From contig MU266375.1 of assembly GCA_021014945.1 (NCBI GenBank), forward strand, positions 62,001 to 126,000: a stretch of 64,000 nucleotides of DNA, written 5' to 3'. Source of the stretch: Leucogyrophana mollusca. Taxonomy: Eukaryota; Basidiomycota; Agaricomycetes; Boletales. Under the pieces are notes generated by a model. It was not told the origin of the DNA and did not search any database. It saw nothing but the letters and a program-made list of their open reading frames with translations. How positions within the stretch are numbered: position 1 is the stretch's first letter; the number at the start of each line of letters is the position of its first letter. Both the position numbers and the translations under genes were made by a program. Shown here piece after piece: positions 32,114-43,051 of the stretch.

Positions 32114-33756
32114 ATGGCTGAATTGCATTCCCTCCGTATTCGGCAGAGCAGCCCAGCGAGAGGAGCAAGTGGAAAGAAAGCTCTGGAAACGGGAGTATGT
32201 GGCACCTATGACGAACTCCCGCTCAGCCGTGAGTGTTCCTAGTGTCTGTGTGACATTGAAATCACCCTTTAGGCGCGTAGCACAACACGCGAGACAACAG
32301 AAGAACCCGCGAATTTGATGGGGGGGGGGGCTAAAGACTCACGACTGAAAATCAGCATCCGCACACTCTTGGGACAACACATGAAAGGACCGAACTGTGC
32401 ACGCTCTCACCAGGATCCTGTAGGAGGAGGCAACGCTTCGCCTCCACACATCCGGGAGAACGCCAGTGTAGCCAAGTCCAATCTTCCATTGCTTAGGGAG
32501 CAAGAAGATAGCATCCAGGGAGGACAGGCTACACCTGTTCCCAGGGCCGAGGTCCAAGGTGGAGCGGCGCTTTCGCGACTACTCGATCGCGGCGACAACC
32601 AGCGGCCGCCTCACAACCCAGAAATATCAGGCAGCTGCAGCGGTCCACTAAGATACTACTGCTCCTTCGCCAGCGAGTAGCCCTGGCAGATCTGGCGATG
32701 TGAACGTAGAAGGGCCACAGCTACAAGATCAAGCCGCCGCCGCCCCTCCAGGCACTGATCGGATCACCGACAGTACTAACATGTTTTCTGATACGTTGGT
32801 GATACCACGAAGTGCCAACGACGAACGTGGACAAGGCGAGATGAAGGTAGAGATAAAGATCGAGATAGAGATCGAGAAATGGGAGGACAAGGATATCGTG
32901 TCCGTTGAGAGCGCGGATGGCAGGGCTGGGCAGGAACCTGACCCCAAGGCAGTGCATGACAAGCGGTATTTTATAGGAGAGACACGTTTGAATAGCGGCT
33001 CGAACCCGGGCGGCGTGGAAAAACTCGCACTGCGGAAACGGGTAAGCATGGTATCTGTGCCGCGGCTGTTGGTGTCTGAATGTTATTGGATCCCCAGAAA
33101 GGCCCAAGGACACGCGTGATAGTATTCGGCGAGAGCGGCGCAGAAAAGAGTTCCGGTCCTCAAGATGAATTAGGATGGCCAGAGGCAATCGGTGCCGATC
33201 GTCGTCACATGGGACCCGGTCCAGCAGACGCCCAATACACGGATCGCGCACAGCGTTTGCGGATAAATGGGGGCTTTCACTCTGCACAACGCCCAGCCAT
33301 ACAAGTTTTATCCCATATTCGGCCCCGATCCGTCCGAGCTGGAGAGACAATACTGTTGAAGGGGACGTCGACCTTCTCGTCTTCTACACCGAAGTGGATG
33401 AGTTCGAGAAGTCAGACACACAGGAGAGGTTGCAGAGGTTCTCTGATACATACGGTGGCGAGATGACCCCTGTCATCATTGTCCTCACGGAGATCGATGA
33501 CAAAAAGTCGCTTGATGACTGGCGGAAGCGCCTCCTTGACCCACAACCAGGTAGTACCGTTGTCACCAATGCGACTTTCACATGCTATCCACGCGATGGT
33601 TCGGCAAAGGAATCTCGGACAGGGCAGAGGCTAATGAGGCTTATCGACGAACGTTGTCTCGATACTATCGCATCGAAGGTCGACGGGGCGCTGAAGTGGA
33701 CGAAGTTCCTTAAAAAAACATTCTCTTCCTCCAAAACGAGCCAAAGGGGAGGATGA
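32114..33756 (+). pseudogene. AIG1-like GTPase, right gene of module 2, destroyed
   Basis: Exon 1 is conserved (MAELHSLRIRQSSPARGASG at 32,114). About 0.8 kb of extra sequence follows, where module 1 has a 69-nt intron. Exon 2 resumes at 33,098 with KGPRTRVIVFGESGAEKSS, in which the P-loop Gly before Lys is Glu. The next residues jump to the equivalent of module 1 position 26,690, removing about 600 bp and the first G domain. The second, P-loop-less domain is mostly intact (DVDLLVFYTE, TPVIIVLTEID, NATFTCYP) after frame changes around 33,250-33,360. It ends SSSKTSQRGG. Confidence 0.75.
32700..33041 (+). other. Possible extra N-terminal exon in the GTPase remnant
   Basis: This open stretch starts MNVEGPQLQDQAAAAPPG and has a repetitive charged core (EIKIEIEIEKWEDKD). 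It ends at a GTAAGC donor in phase with the next exon at 33,098 (RKR joined to KGPRTR). It lies in the sequence that module 1 lacks. It may be an ancestral exon kept only here or an insertion; I cannot decide. Confidence 0.3.
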
Positions 33757-34020
33757 GCTGGCGCCAGACGAGAGGGCCACCACAGCAGACAAGCAGAACG
33801 GGAACGGGAGTTTCAAAGTCATTCCCCGATCCCAGCCTAAAAGCTCTAAGTCGTTGGCTCGTTGCGAACCCGCCTCTAATAATACCAGGTTTAGCGTGTA
33901 TGTAGCAAATTTTCGCCCAGTTGGATTTTAAAACTAGATCCATACAACAATCAGCAACGGATATGATGAACGGCTTGAATTTCCAATGGAAAGTACTGTA
34001 CCGTTTCTACCAAGTCTTCG

Positions 34021-34291
34021 GTCAGAGATATCGAAAACGCATTGCAATGGCGCATTGTTGAAATGGCCTCCTCACAGGCGAAATGCCCCTGAGAAAAAGG
34101 TGAATCCGATGGCCACGCGGGCAGGTTCCGATCTCCGAAGTTCATGCACTTGACAGCGAGTCTTATTTAGCCTCCCGACGCGCTCAAAGAATTATAATAA
34201 TAATCGCCAGCTCATCCACGTCTGCTTCACATACACACCCTTCCTTTCCCAACCTTGACATCCAGCCTTCTTTCCAACCCCGTCCAGAGCA
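34021..34291. other. Upstream region of PBDC1-like gene
   Basis: The repeat-rich half of the window ends here. No gene or clear promoter box is seen, though an AT-rich TTATAATAATAAT stretch lies at about 34,191-34,203. Confidence 0.35.
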
Positions 34292-35411
34292 ATGGCCACC
34301 GCACAGAAATTCGACCCCAACACCGCGCAGAATCTCGTCGAGGTGCGTTTTGCTAGTTCCTTCCCCACCCTGCCCCGCATTATGCCCTGCCACGCACGGC
34401 TCACACACACTCGCATCAGATCGAAAAACAGTACGTGTCCGAAGTCCTTCGGGCTCTTCACCCCAGCCACTAACAGCATGTGTGAAGATTCGCGGTGAAG
34501 GCAGTCGAACACGCTCAGGTATGTACGTGTGTATGTCGATCATGCCCGCGCACTCATCCGTGTGCTTCTCAGACGTACTGGAACCTCTTGGAGAAAGTTC
34601 CCCCACGGGATCTCAAGTTGTCCAAGTATGTTGATGCTCCCTACTTCTCATCCCAGTGTCCTTCTCCCTGGTTTCCTGCTATGTCCCCCCACTGAAACAC
34701 CGACGACCCGCTCACCTACCCCATACAGACTCGATGACGAGATATACGAACACACTATGACCGCCTTCCCCGAGTTTTCCGAGGCGCCGCACGAGAAGCT
34801 TGTCAAGCTCGACGAGGAGTGGCTGAAGAGCGCAGACGGGAAGAAGCGGTGGAGGGAATTTATCCAGCCGTACGTGTCCGCCCTTATTTCTGGCCCAGCT
34901 ACCGCACCCGTCCCCTACTCGTCCAAGCCCTATCCAAACACCGCTCCAAACTTTTGTACTGACGCCTTGTTCTCTTTCCCCTTGCGAGCAGGTACGAAAA
35001 CAGGGTCAAAGACTACAACTTCGGCTCGCTCATACGTACGGACGCGAGGCTGGAGTATGGAGAGACGAACACGATATTCGGTTCGTTCCCGTACCTCGCG
35101 CTGACATGCGTCCATCGCTTCTAATGCCGCTCGGATCTCCAGTGATGCGCATGCAGTTTTATGCCATTGAGGTAAGCTTTGTCCTGATCACCATCCCCAC
35201 CGTCTTACCTCTTCCCCGCCTGCACCTCCCTCACCCCATTCACCCACAAACGGCAATGCCTCGATACTAATACACCTCTCCCGCCGCGCAGATCGCACGA
35301 AACAGACTCGGCCTCAACGACGGTGCACACGAGATCGCCAAAGCCGACGCGGAGAAAGAAAAGGCGAAGAAGGAGAAGAGCAAAAACGCAAAGAAGGGCG
35401 GCAAGTCATAA
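34292..35411 (+). CDS. PBDC1: PBDC1 / YPL225W family protein
   Basis: Eight exons join in phase: 34,292-34,342, 34,420-34,430, 34,488-34,518, 34,573-34,625, 34,729-34,869, 34,992-35,080, 35,143-35,171 and 35,292-35,411, giving 174 residues. The second exon is only 11 nt. Family landmarks are FAVKAVEHAQTYWNLLEKV, DDEIYEHTMTAFPE, KKRWREFIQPYENRVKDYNF, a GSLIRTDA strand, ENTIF-like TNTIFV, and MRMQFYAIEIARNRLG. The tail is a Lys/Ala/Glu-rich extension. The yeast member YPL225W has been described as a chaperone-like factor for eEF1A biogenesis; the role here is inferred from family. Cytosolic, no signal. Confidence 0.88.
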
Positions 35412-35848
35412 CGCTGCGACCTCGTCCGCTGGCTGGCTCTAGGCACATACGTATGGATGGAATAGGAACCCAGGGATATTGTAACTGTTGGTGGTGGAAT
35501 GTTGTACAACGACTCCGAGTCAGGTTTGAACTTTGTATGGTTGTGGACGAAAAGAAACGGTTATCGTGCATTAAACAGCGAGCAGCATCAGAGTCAGAGT
35601 AATTACGCGTGGTGTCGACTTATCCGAATGACGCACACCCCCACATCACCTCAACAGGTGGATCTTCACCAGGACATGTTGGGGCCCAAGACCGTGAGTT
35701 CGATGCTCCGACTGCAGGGAGTGGCTGTCAGTGCGTCTTGACTGCGATTTCGACCATAATGTGACACATGCCCTAGATCGCGTCCGCAATCCAATGAAAC
35801 TGAACCGATGAACCCACTTTTCTCGTGAACACATCGTCGGGCAAGAAA
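35412..35848. other. Intergenic
   Basis: This should contain the 3' UTR of the PBDC1-like gene. Nothing else is supported. Confidence 0.4.
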
Positions 35849-36237
35849 TTAAGCGGTCAAGATCCCCAGCATTCCGAGTGCCGGGTATGGATCGAACGAT
35901 ACAATATTTCTGTCAAAGGTTGACGGGGTGGCTCTCCACCCCGTTACCGCGTTCTCTTCGTCAGCACGGAACCACAAATATTTCCCTTCGGTATACGGCC
36001 GCGGCTGTTTCAATCCAACTGCCACGCTGACTCTGTTAGAGTTGAAGATGAGGACCGCGCGAGATGTCCGGTTGGGAGATGAGCTCTCATACAGCGTGAG
36101 GTGAGATGGGAGGCACTTCGTTGGTGTGCTGAGACGAGACGAAGTGAGAATATTTGTGAGTTAATGGAGTAAGTATGATATCCCAACACCGCCTGTCACA
36201 GTGAGTCCCAGCTGAGCCCTCCAAGTGCGCTTAGCAT
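35849..36237 (-). CDS. Possible small orphan gene
   Basis: A minus-strand open stretch without internal ATG (36,128-35,849) reads KCLPSHLTLYESSSP..., then GLKQPRPYTEGKYLWFRADE and FDPYPALGMLGILTA before TAA. It is preceded by an acceptor (CGTCTCAG) at 36,130-36,129. A short first exon is possible from ATG at 36,237 (MLSALGGLSWDS). A TATATAG lies upstream at about 36,255. The strand-rich composition looks like real protein, but I know no family. Donor choice is uncertain. Confidence 0.35.
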
Positions 36238-36387
36238 GCAAACAAGTGATGACTATATAGTACACGTGAAGAGGGAATAGTTACTCTCTTTGTACAGTAC
36301 TACAACTAGCGGTTATAACTTACAAGGCTAGAAGAACCAGCCTCCGACCTACAACCTCCCCTTCACCCGAGCAAGTTGAAATTTGGT

Positions 36388-38466
36388 TCAGTTGTACATA
36401 TCAGAGGCCCTGCGGATCGTCTCGGCATGAACAGAGGAACGAGGGGATATAACAGCCTTGAAATTAGTCGGCCGCCTGCGCATCTCCATTAGATAGGTAC
36501 AAAACAACATGCAAAGTGAACGCACGAAGTCATGCCAGAAGTGCAGTTGGTCAGGTCATGAGGAAGGTGCTGTGGCTCTCCTGTGGCTGGGTGGAGAACA
36601 TCAAAACCCCACAGAATCCGAACCAGCCCGATCCATATGGTCTTTGCGGCTAGATATTGTCCAGGACACTTTCTGTTATCAAGATGGGTTAATATTGTCT
36701 TCAATATGAGTGACTGTTTGGTTATGCTCACCGACGTCCAAAGCCAAAGCCATAATGACCTTCAGTTAATTGAAGAGGCGTACATGAATCCTCGAGGAAG
36801 CGTTCCGGATTGAAAGTGAAAGCGTCCGGGAACTCGGTCTCATTGTGATGCTGGAAACGAGGGTTTCAATAGCTGCCCGGGAAATGGAAAACAGGCTACG
36901 AACCATGTTCCATATGCAAGGGACAATCATGGTTCCTTTCTTGATCTGGATGTCGTTCAAGTCAGTAGAGCATAATGTATCATCAACTGAGTGCTAACGT
37001 GATATCCTTGATATTCATCGTCCGCGTCCGAATAATGAGGAAAACCACCGGGTGCGGCAGGGGCCCATCGGAAGACTTCCTTCATCAACGCAGTACAATA
37101 CGGTAGTTGCCCTAAATGGGCGAAAGAAGGCATTGTCTTCCCATCGGACCCAAGGACCCTATCCAGTTCACTCTGTGCCTGCTTTTGTGTGTCGGGATAC
37201 ATCAGCATGGCTAAGAAGAACCACAGAACGGTGCTGGCTGTAGTATCGGTTCCTGCCTCAAAAGCTGAACCAGCAACTAATAGAGATGCCTAAGCATTAC
37301 GCCGACGTACATCTTCACTGAGTTTGACGTACCGTATGAGAGCTCGTCCAGGTCAAGTCCCATTTTCTCTTTCTGGTCCCACAGTCGCGCGGCGAAACAT
37401 TCGAGCGCAATATCTCCATCAGCAATCTTTGATTTGACTTCAAGCGCAAGGCGGTTGTATAACTGTTGCAAGTCAGAAGCGTGTAAAATATAAGACACTG
37501 GAGCTGCTTACATTCATCTCCCTCTTGTGTTTCTCTCGAGCTTGGGCACGCCACGGCGCAAGGAAATCCGGAAGATGGTCCAGCACCGGGAACGTGTCCA
37601 CAATATGACTACCAGGATATGTATCCTTCGTGAAATTCTCCAGAATAGATTGAATAGCGTTGAGGTCCGCATCGTCGTCATCCAATCTTTTGCCGTAGCT
37701 GAGTGTAAATACCAAAGAAGCTGCAAAGCGCACGGAATGCCGATACATCTCCAATGGACGTTCTAGGAGATCCACAAGGAGCTTCGAGGACTCCAGTTCT
37801 TGCATCGTTTCGTACGCGCCGACCACTACAAAAGAAATAGGATGTGTATCGCTGGGCAGATTGGAGGTATTTTCCCGACATACCTCTAGGTTGCAGCATC
37901 TGATGGAATGCGGCTCGATGTTTTTTGAGCGTGTCGCCGTATGGAAGGAGAACGAGGCGTTTGCCTTCCGACTGATACTTGCCCGCGTAGATCAGCGGCT
38001 TTCGAGATGAGTAGTTGTAAGAGCGACGTCCAAGCTAATGTTCGATCAGTTGCTGGTCAAACGATGAGGTGGGGCTCAGAGCAGACGCACCAGTTCTTCT
38101 GCATCCGAGCTGTTACTTAGGATAAGCAATTCATCACCTCCCAACGAAAGTCTAACGAGGGGGCCTGCAGCGTAAAACGAAAGTTCGAAAATGGCAGCCA
38201 AGTCGAACACCACACTACGCACCATAAATGGCCGAAAGCTTTTCAAAATACCGCCAGGTCCTGATAGTCGGCACTTGGAATGTATTACCAACTAGCGGCA
38301 GACCTTTAGGACCCGGAAACTGTCTTGCACGCTTCCGAAACGCGAATAAGTAGGTCAAGCAACATATGATGCAAACCGCCGTCGCCGTCCTGTAGGGAAT
38401 CGTGGACTCGCGATAGGTAAGGGCTGGTATCGCGATACTTCCTAGAGGGCTTGTGATGGTATCCAT
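36388..38466 (-). CDS. Microsomal cytochrome P450 monooxygenase
   Basis: Ten exons join in phase: 38,466-38,223, 38,164-38,091, 38,034-37,884, 37,825-37,512, 37,462-37,333, 37,276-36,999, 36,945-36,904, 36,850-36,732, 36,672-36,526 and 36,475-36,388, giving 528 residues. Visible parts are an N-terminal anchor (TATAVCIICCLTYLFAF), the proline hinge (FPGPKGLPLVGNT), the I-helix AGTDTTAS, the K-helix ExxR in KEVFR, the PERF-like FNPERFL, and the heme loop FGFGRRKCPGQYLA with the Cys ligand. The C-terminus is FKAVISPRSSVHAETIRRAS. It resembles the large agaricomycete P450 clans with O-methylsterigmatocystin oxidoreductase-like members; the substrate is unknown. It sits on the ER, oxidises with NADPH-P450 reductase, and looks fully intact. 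Confidence 0.92.
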
Positions 38467-38478
38467 GATATAGAATGC

Positions 38479-38509
38479 TGCAGGTTAACCTGCAACATTG
38501 ACTATTTAA
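38479..38509 (-). promoter_or_regulatory. TATA-like box and 16-bp palindrome before the P450
   Basis: On the minus strand TTAAATAG (38,509-38,502) lies about 36-43 nt before the P450 ATG. Between them is a perfect 16-bp palindrome TGCAGGTTAACCTGCA (38,479-38,494), a candidate binding site for a dimeric regulator. Confidence 0.45.
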
Positions 38510-38529
38510 GGCCCTTCGTAAGGAAGGCG

Positions 38530-39608
38530 GTCCATTGATGCGGCTTTTCGCTGATTACACTGCCATTGATCCCCCGTTGCATTGCCCATCCCAGCGCCAT
38601 ACGAGGGTAGGCTCGCCTTCAAAGGTTGTGATGTCGAGCAGCCTCTTCGGATCATCTTGCGCGGACGGTACTGCCAGGCTTGCGTCGTCGAGAGTCACAG
38701 TGACGACTACGGGAGAGGTTCGAAGAATGCAACAACGGAACAACGGAACAAATCTAACAAAATTGCGGATTAGACCAAAATTAGCCCAAGTCTGAAAATC
38801 CGTCCAAAAACGTGTGTGTTTCCGCCAGGAATGGCCTTTATTCGCTTCCGCAACGAACGGAAGTGGGTCCTGGTGAACTTATGAATAACCTCTATGTATG
38901 GATAATGTATCAGAATGCACTCACTATAGCTAGCAGAGTGCTGCGGTCGTGTGGTTGCTAAGTGTACGGGAAGAGTCGCACAGACCCGTGTGCGCCCTGG
39001 GGGAGCTAGAGAGCCCCTGTCTTGGAAACTCAGGGAGCACTTGTACACCATACTGATCCCACACACACAGTGGTAAGTTGTTCACACAAAACCCCCCTTA
39101 CTCGGGTGCCTTGACCTCGGGGACAATGTATTTGATCGTGCCATCCAGCCTGGATCATTCATGGGTAAGCGATTTCAGGTGAACTTGATATGATGGCAAC
39201 AACGGAACACCGTGGGTGCATTTGAAGGACGGTCTCAAGCTATTGGTGTATTCTGATAGGCACATCATTGAAGTTGAGTCCAGCGAGGGATATATAGAGT
39301 GATAATTATAATCAGTTACCGGTGCCGAGTTCTTTCCCAACGACAAGACACACTCAGTCTCGATCCCAAAACTGGCTTGACGGGCCTTAATGGGATCCAG
39401 CATTTCCCTTGGGCCTAACTTGGCCAGATCCGCGAAGCTAATTATGGGTGCGCTTTGCGGACGCGCCGACTCATCGTGAGGGATCAAGCAGGACGAAGTA
39501 TGGAAGGAGCGAATACATTGGATCAAGTATATACACACGGTGAAAACCCTTCGGTTTTTGTGTCGGCGGCCTACAAAGGTACGGTAATACGGGATGCGTC
39601 CGCGCTAC
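38530..39608. other. Intergenic
   Basis: Several short frames on both strands show no domains or splice structure. Nothing is called. Confidence 0.4.
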
Positions 39609-41392
39609 TCAAACCAAGAATGGAGTCTTGGAGGCCGTGGTCCCGGTGCTCGACACGTCTGTCTTGGTCAACTCGAATTCATGGCCGTCGAAGCCTGGCT
39701 CCTCTGAATGAACCCTGCCCTGCAGAGACGTGAGATGGATTTGATAGCATAAGCGGGGACACGTACAGAAATGCCTCCGATACTTGTTTGCCCATATGAG
39801 GGCGGGTAAGTGTGATCCTGCTATTGCCAGGTAAGCTCACGCAAGATATCATACGGATAGGGGAATTACCTGGGATCGAGTGGTGTTTGCGGTCCCAGTT
39901 GTGTATCCCGTGGGATTCCAGGCTTTACGTGCGTTTAGTGACGACATAAGAGAGTTTGTGTAGAGTTTGGACAGCGGCAGACCAAAAGCCAGGTGCCTAT
40001 TCCCAGGGGAACCCGTCAGTCAGAATATGGGTCATCAGTTAGCCACATACATAGTCGTGTTCTGTGGCACCGTTCAGCGGGAGAGTCCACAGTACTTTCG
40101 TTGAACAAAAGGTACTCACTGTAGAGACAAGGTATGCAATAACCACCCCAAGCGCACAGGTGGTTGTCAGCAGGCCGGTCTGCACAGTCACTTTGGCGAC
40201 ATAAATGAGCACTTAAAGAAGAAGGGGGAAACTGAGAACGCACATCGAATTATCTTTCCGGTAAGGTTGTCCGTCGGCGCGAAACCTGTTCGACTATTTC
40301 TCTGTACGGCCAAACGTTGTTAGAAGAGTATGTAACAGTCGCTGCATTCCAACTTACCAAAAACCATACGAGAGCCACGGTGATTATCGCGTCGGTAACC
40401 ACGGAGCCCAACAACCAAAGTAAAGAAACCTGTTTGACCCGGTCTAACTCCGCGAACTGCTGCACGATGATTCCTCCTATCATCGTGCCGATACTGGCCA
40501 CTGCCAGAAGACAGTTAATCAAAAACACAGCAAAAATGAAGTAAAAGTCGCTTACGCAGCTGCACCGAAGAAAGAAGAGCTATGACAATAGCCAGAAGGG
40601 TGTTCCCCGTGAGGACTCGAATTCGCCATGCAAAGAAGCATTGCACGACAAACGCCGTTATCCCCTAGCGCAGCAAGTTAGAACGCGAAGACAAACGAAT
40701 GGATGAGTAGTACTGTTAAGACAGGATCTGTGCGACAGGTCGGGTCCATTCAGTGTTAGTGTCAGCAGCAACGGAGAACCTACAAGGAGTAATGCCTGTG
40801 GAACATAAAATGAGGCTCTTATGGTCTGATCCAAGAATAAAGAAAAGGAAAAGTACAGACCTAGGTTGGTGTACGCGATGGCATCGACATTGGCTGAGCC
40901 ACTATCATCAGGACGTATTCTAGTGTGCAATAATCACACTCACTGAAGTTGGTTACCAAGTAATTATATGTCATCTCCATCGCGAACGACGAACTCAGGG
41001 CGTCCAACACGAGGAGGAGCCATACCTGGGCATAGCTTAGAACACCGGGATGCCAACTGAACGGCTCACTCACAACACATCTTACCCACAACTTATCGCT
41101 AAGTTGGTCGATCGATTAGGAGTGCGTCGCCGATATCAGACGGCAATCTTTACCTTTTGTAGCGCCTAGGAAGCAGATTCGCAATCGAGATAGTGAGCGC
41201 TTAATTTCCGTCAAAAACATGGTGCGCGCTCACTCAAAATACACATAGCACTGCATGATCATGATCCCGAAGAGGAGAACGTTCATCATGGAGCCCATGA
41301 GGATTGGGCCGAGTCTGACCACGGCAATAACGGTTAAACTATGCCAACGATATCGATGATATCGAAACTCACATTAGATCGAACGCTGCCAT
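39609..41392 (-). CDS. DUF6534 seven-helix membrane protein
   Basis: Exons that join in phase: 41,392-41,373, 41,314-41,234, 41,165-41,154 (12 nt), 41,098-41,074, 41,025-40,944; then, after a stretch I could not resolve (40,943-40,715), 40,664-40,556, 40,500-40,358, 40,301-40,244, 40,190-40,120, 40,061-40,051 (11 nt), 39,996-39,870, 39,820-39,767 and 39,719-39,609. Family landmarks are LGPILMGSMMNVLLFGIMIM, YFERYKSDKLW, GITAFVVQCFFAWRIRVLTG, RTGFAPTDNLTGKIIRLTVQ and LPLSKLYTNSLMSSLNAR. The Ser/Thr/Glu-rich tail is cytosolic. The family is large in Agaricomycetes and has no established function. Whether the unresolved junction hides a defect is open. Confidence 0.8.
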
Positions 41393-42267
41393 GTCGGATA
41401 GAATGAGGGATGTAGACTTTGAAAGTGGCAGAAACGGGCGTGGGCGGGTTTAAGTAGGGGTCCGATGGCGTATCAAAAGGCACAAAAGCTACCAGGCAAG
41501 GAGAAGGCCATGCGTTCTAAACAGTGCTCGAAATACACAGCATGTGAAAATGGCGTCCCCCAATACATGGGCCTGGATCATTTGAGTGGTCGCCACGGAG
41601 GAACATCATGATGGTTCGGATACGCCGAGCAAGTTCTGACATTTGTTGATGCTGAGAACGTGCCGCGGTACCACCTGCGACCGTGCAGGCAGACTGTGAT
41701 GGTCCACACTGTGACCGCATCAAGGCCCCGGGTTCTAAAATTAAGTCAATTGAGGTACAACCGCGCATGTTCTACTTCCCAACATTTGAATCGATCAGTC
41801 GAAGGAGAGTTGCAGGAGGCGTGTGTTTGATATTTCGTGGTTTCAGAGGTGAGTATAAACAAAAGGTTACGACAAAATATTACATAATTTTGTTTGGAGG
41901 ATGATAAGCGCCCCTGCCCTTGCTCTTTGTTGGAAAGCGACTCTGCGCATCGGGTTTCTCTGGCCTTCATTCATGACCATCACTACGTTCTGATTATCAT
42001 GTTTTGTCGAAGCTCGAGGTACTTCTCCGGCTCCCACCATCGCAGCGACTAGCTACCTTATCAGTGTTCGCCCTGGACCCGCACACCGCAAATACCCGTC
42101 CCACGGAGATCCGCCTTGAAGCTCGAATCCAAACAGGAACATCTGGCCTTGATTCCTGAGAATCCAAAATTCCGGCCTTACTGAGGCGCGCGGACGTACG
42201 GCCTAACTTGACGGCGATCGCCGGATACAGCCCAAACTCTTGCCTTGGTGTTTACAGTACGCTTTTC
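41393..42267. other. Intergenic, upstream of two divergent genes
   Basis: This region lies between the DUF6534 gene (minus) and the Dabb gene (plus). Short frames only; no RNA gene was recognised. Confidence 0.4.
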
Positions 42268-42280
42268 ATATATATATAAA
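42268..42280 (+). promoter_or_regulatory. TATA box of the Dabb gene
   Basis: A run ATATATATATAAA lies about 85-97 nt before the start codon at 42,365. A pyrimidine-rich leader follows. Confidence 0.6.
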
Positions 42281-42364
42281 GCTTAACGACTTTGTTACCT
42301 ACTGCTAGCCAGCACTCGCTCTCCCTTCACGTTCACGTCGATTTCACCTTCACCCTCACTCATC

Positions 42365-42855
42365 ATGGCCCCTGTCACCCGTTTCGCTGCTTTCAAATAC
42401 AAGCCTGGCACTACTGATGCGCAGAAACGGAAATCGCTCGATGATCTGATCACTTTGTACGAAAACAACGCTCACATGGTCAACTACGGACCCAGAGGTC
42501 AGTCTTTACCGCCACACAAAATCAAAGGTGATGTTGACGAAAACATCACCAATAGGTGGCCGCAACAACAACCCTGAAGGATTTGACAAAGGCTTCGACG
42601 TGGTGTTCACCGTCCAGTTCAAGGTGAGTCCCCAATTCTGCGATCAGAAGATGTTTCTGATAGATTTGGGATTATAGTCCAAAGAAACCCGGGACGAGTT
42701 TATCCCTGACGCTAAACATGTGGCTTACAAGGTAGGATGTTGTATCTTGTCACGGTGAGAAACGAGCTGCTGAATGGCCACCCAAGATGTCTATTATGGA
42801 CATTGTCGAAGACGTGATTGTTTACGATTACGAAGAGGGAGACTATGGATACTAG
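42365..42855 (+). CDS. Stress-responsive A/B-barrel (Dabb) protein
   Basis: Four exons join in phase: 42,365-42,497, 42,556-42,623, 42,678-42,731 and 42,787-42,855, giving 107 residues. The dimeric alpha-beta barrel pattern is visible: strand TRFAAFKYKPGTT, helix DAQKRKSLDDLITLYE, strand FDVVFTVQFKSKETRDEFIP, helix-turn DAKHVAYK, and the last strand DIVEDVIVYDYE. Proteins of this family are small cytosolic stress proteins or cyclases of polyketide type; which applies here cannot be told. The P450 and methyltransferase nearby might suggest a metabolic role, but the spacing and mixed strands do not show a cluster. Confidence 0.85.
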
Positions 42856-43051
42856 GCGCTAGATAAGCCTTCGCTCAAGGCAGTAGTCCTGATGCACCGG
42901 CGAGAAGTGTGGGATAGAGTGTAAGCTTGCTTATTGAACAAAATTGTCTCGGTCATCAGGATCTTCATATATAACATGGAGGTTATGTGTGAACGTGAGT
43001 TCTATAAGTGTGAGTTGGTTTCCCTTTGGCGAGCCGAACGAATCCCACATC

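Larger units (their letters stand above)
29530..34020. repeat. GTPase module, copy 2 (segmental duplication)
   Basis: This is the partner of 23,150-27,485. Main differences are an insertion of about 0.8 kb inside the right gene's first intron region and a deletion of about 600 bp covering that gene's first G domain. Confidence 0.85.

Noticed and set aside
39455..39733. Plus-strand 92-codon frame
   Set aside because: It overlaps the last exon of the DUF6534 gene on the other strand and has no support of its own.
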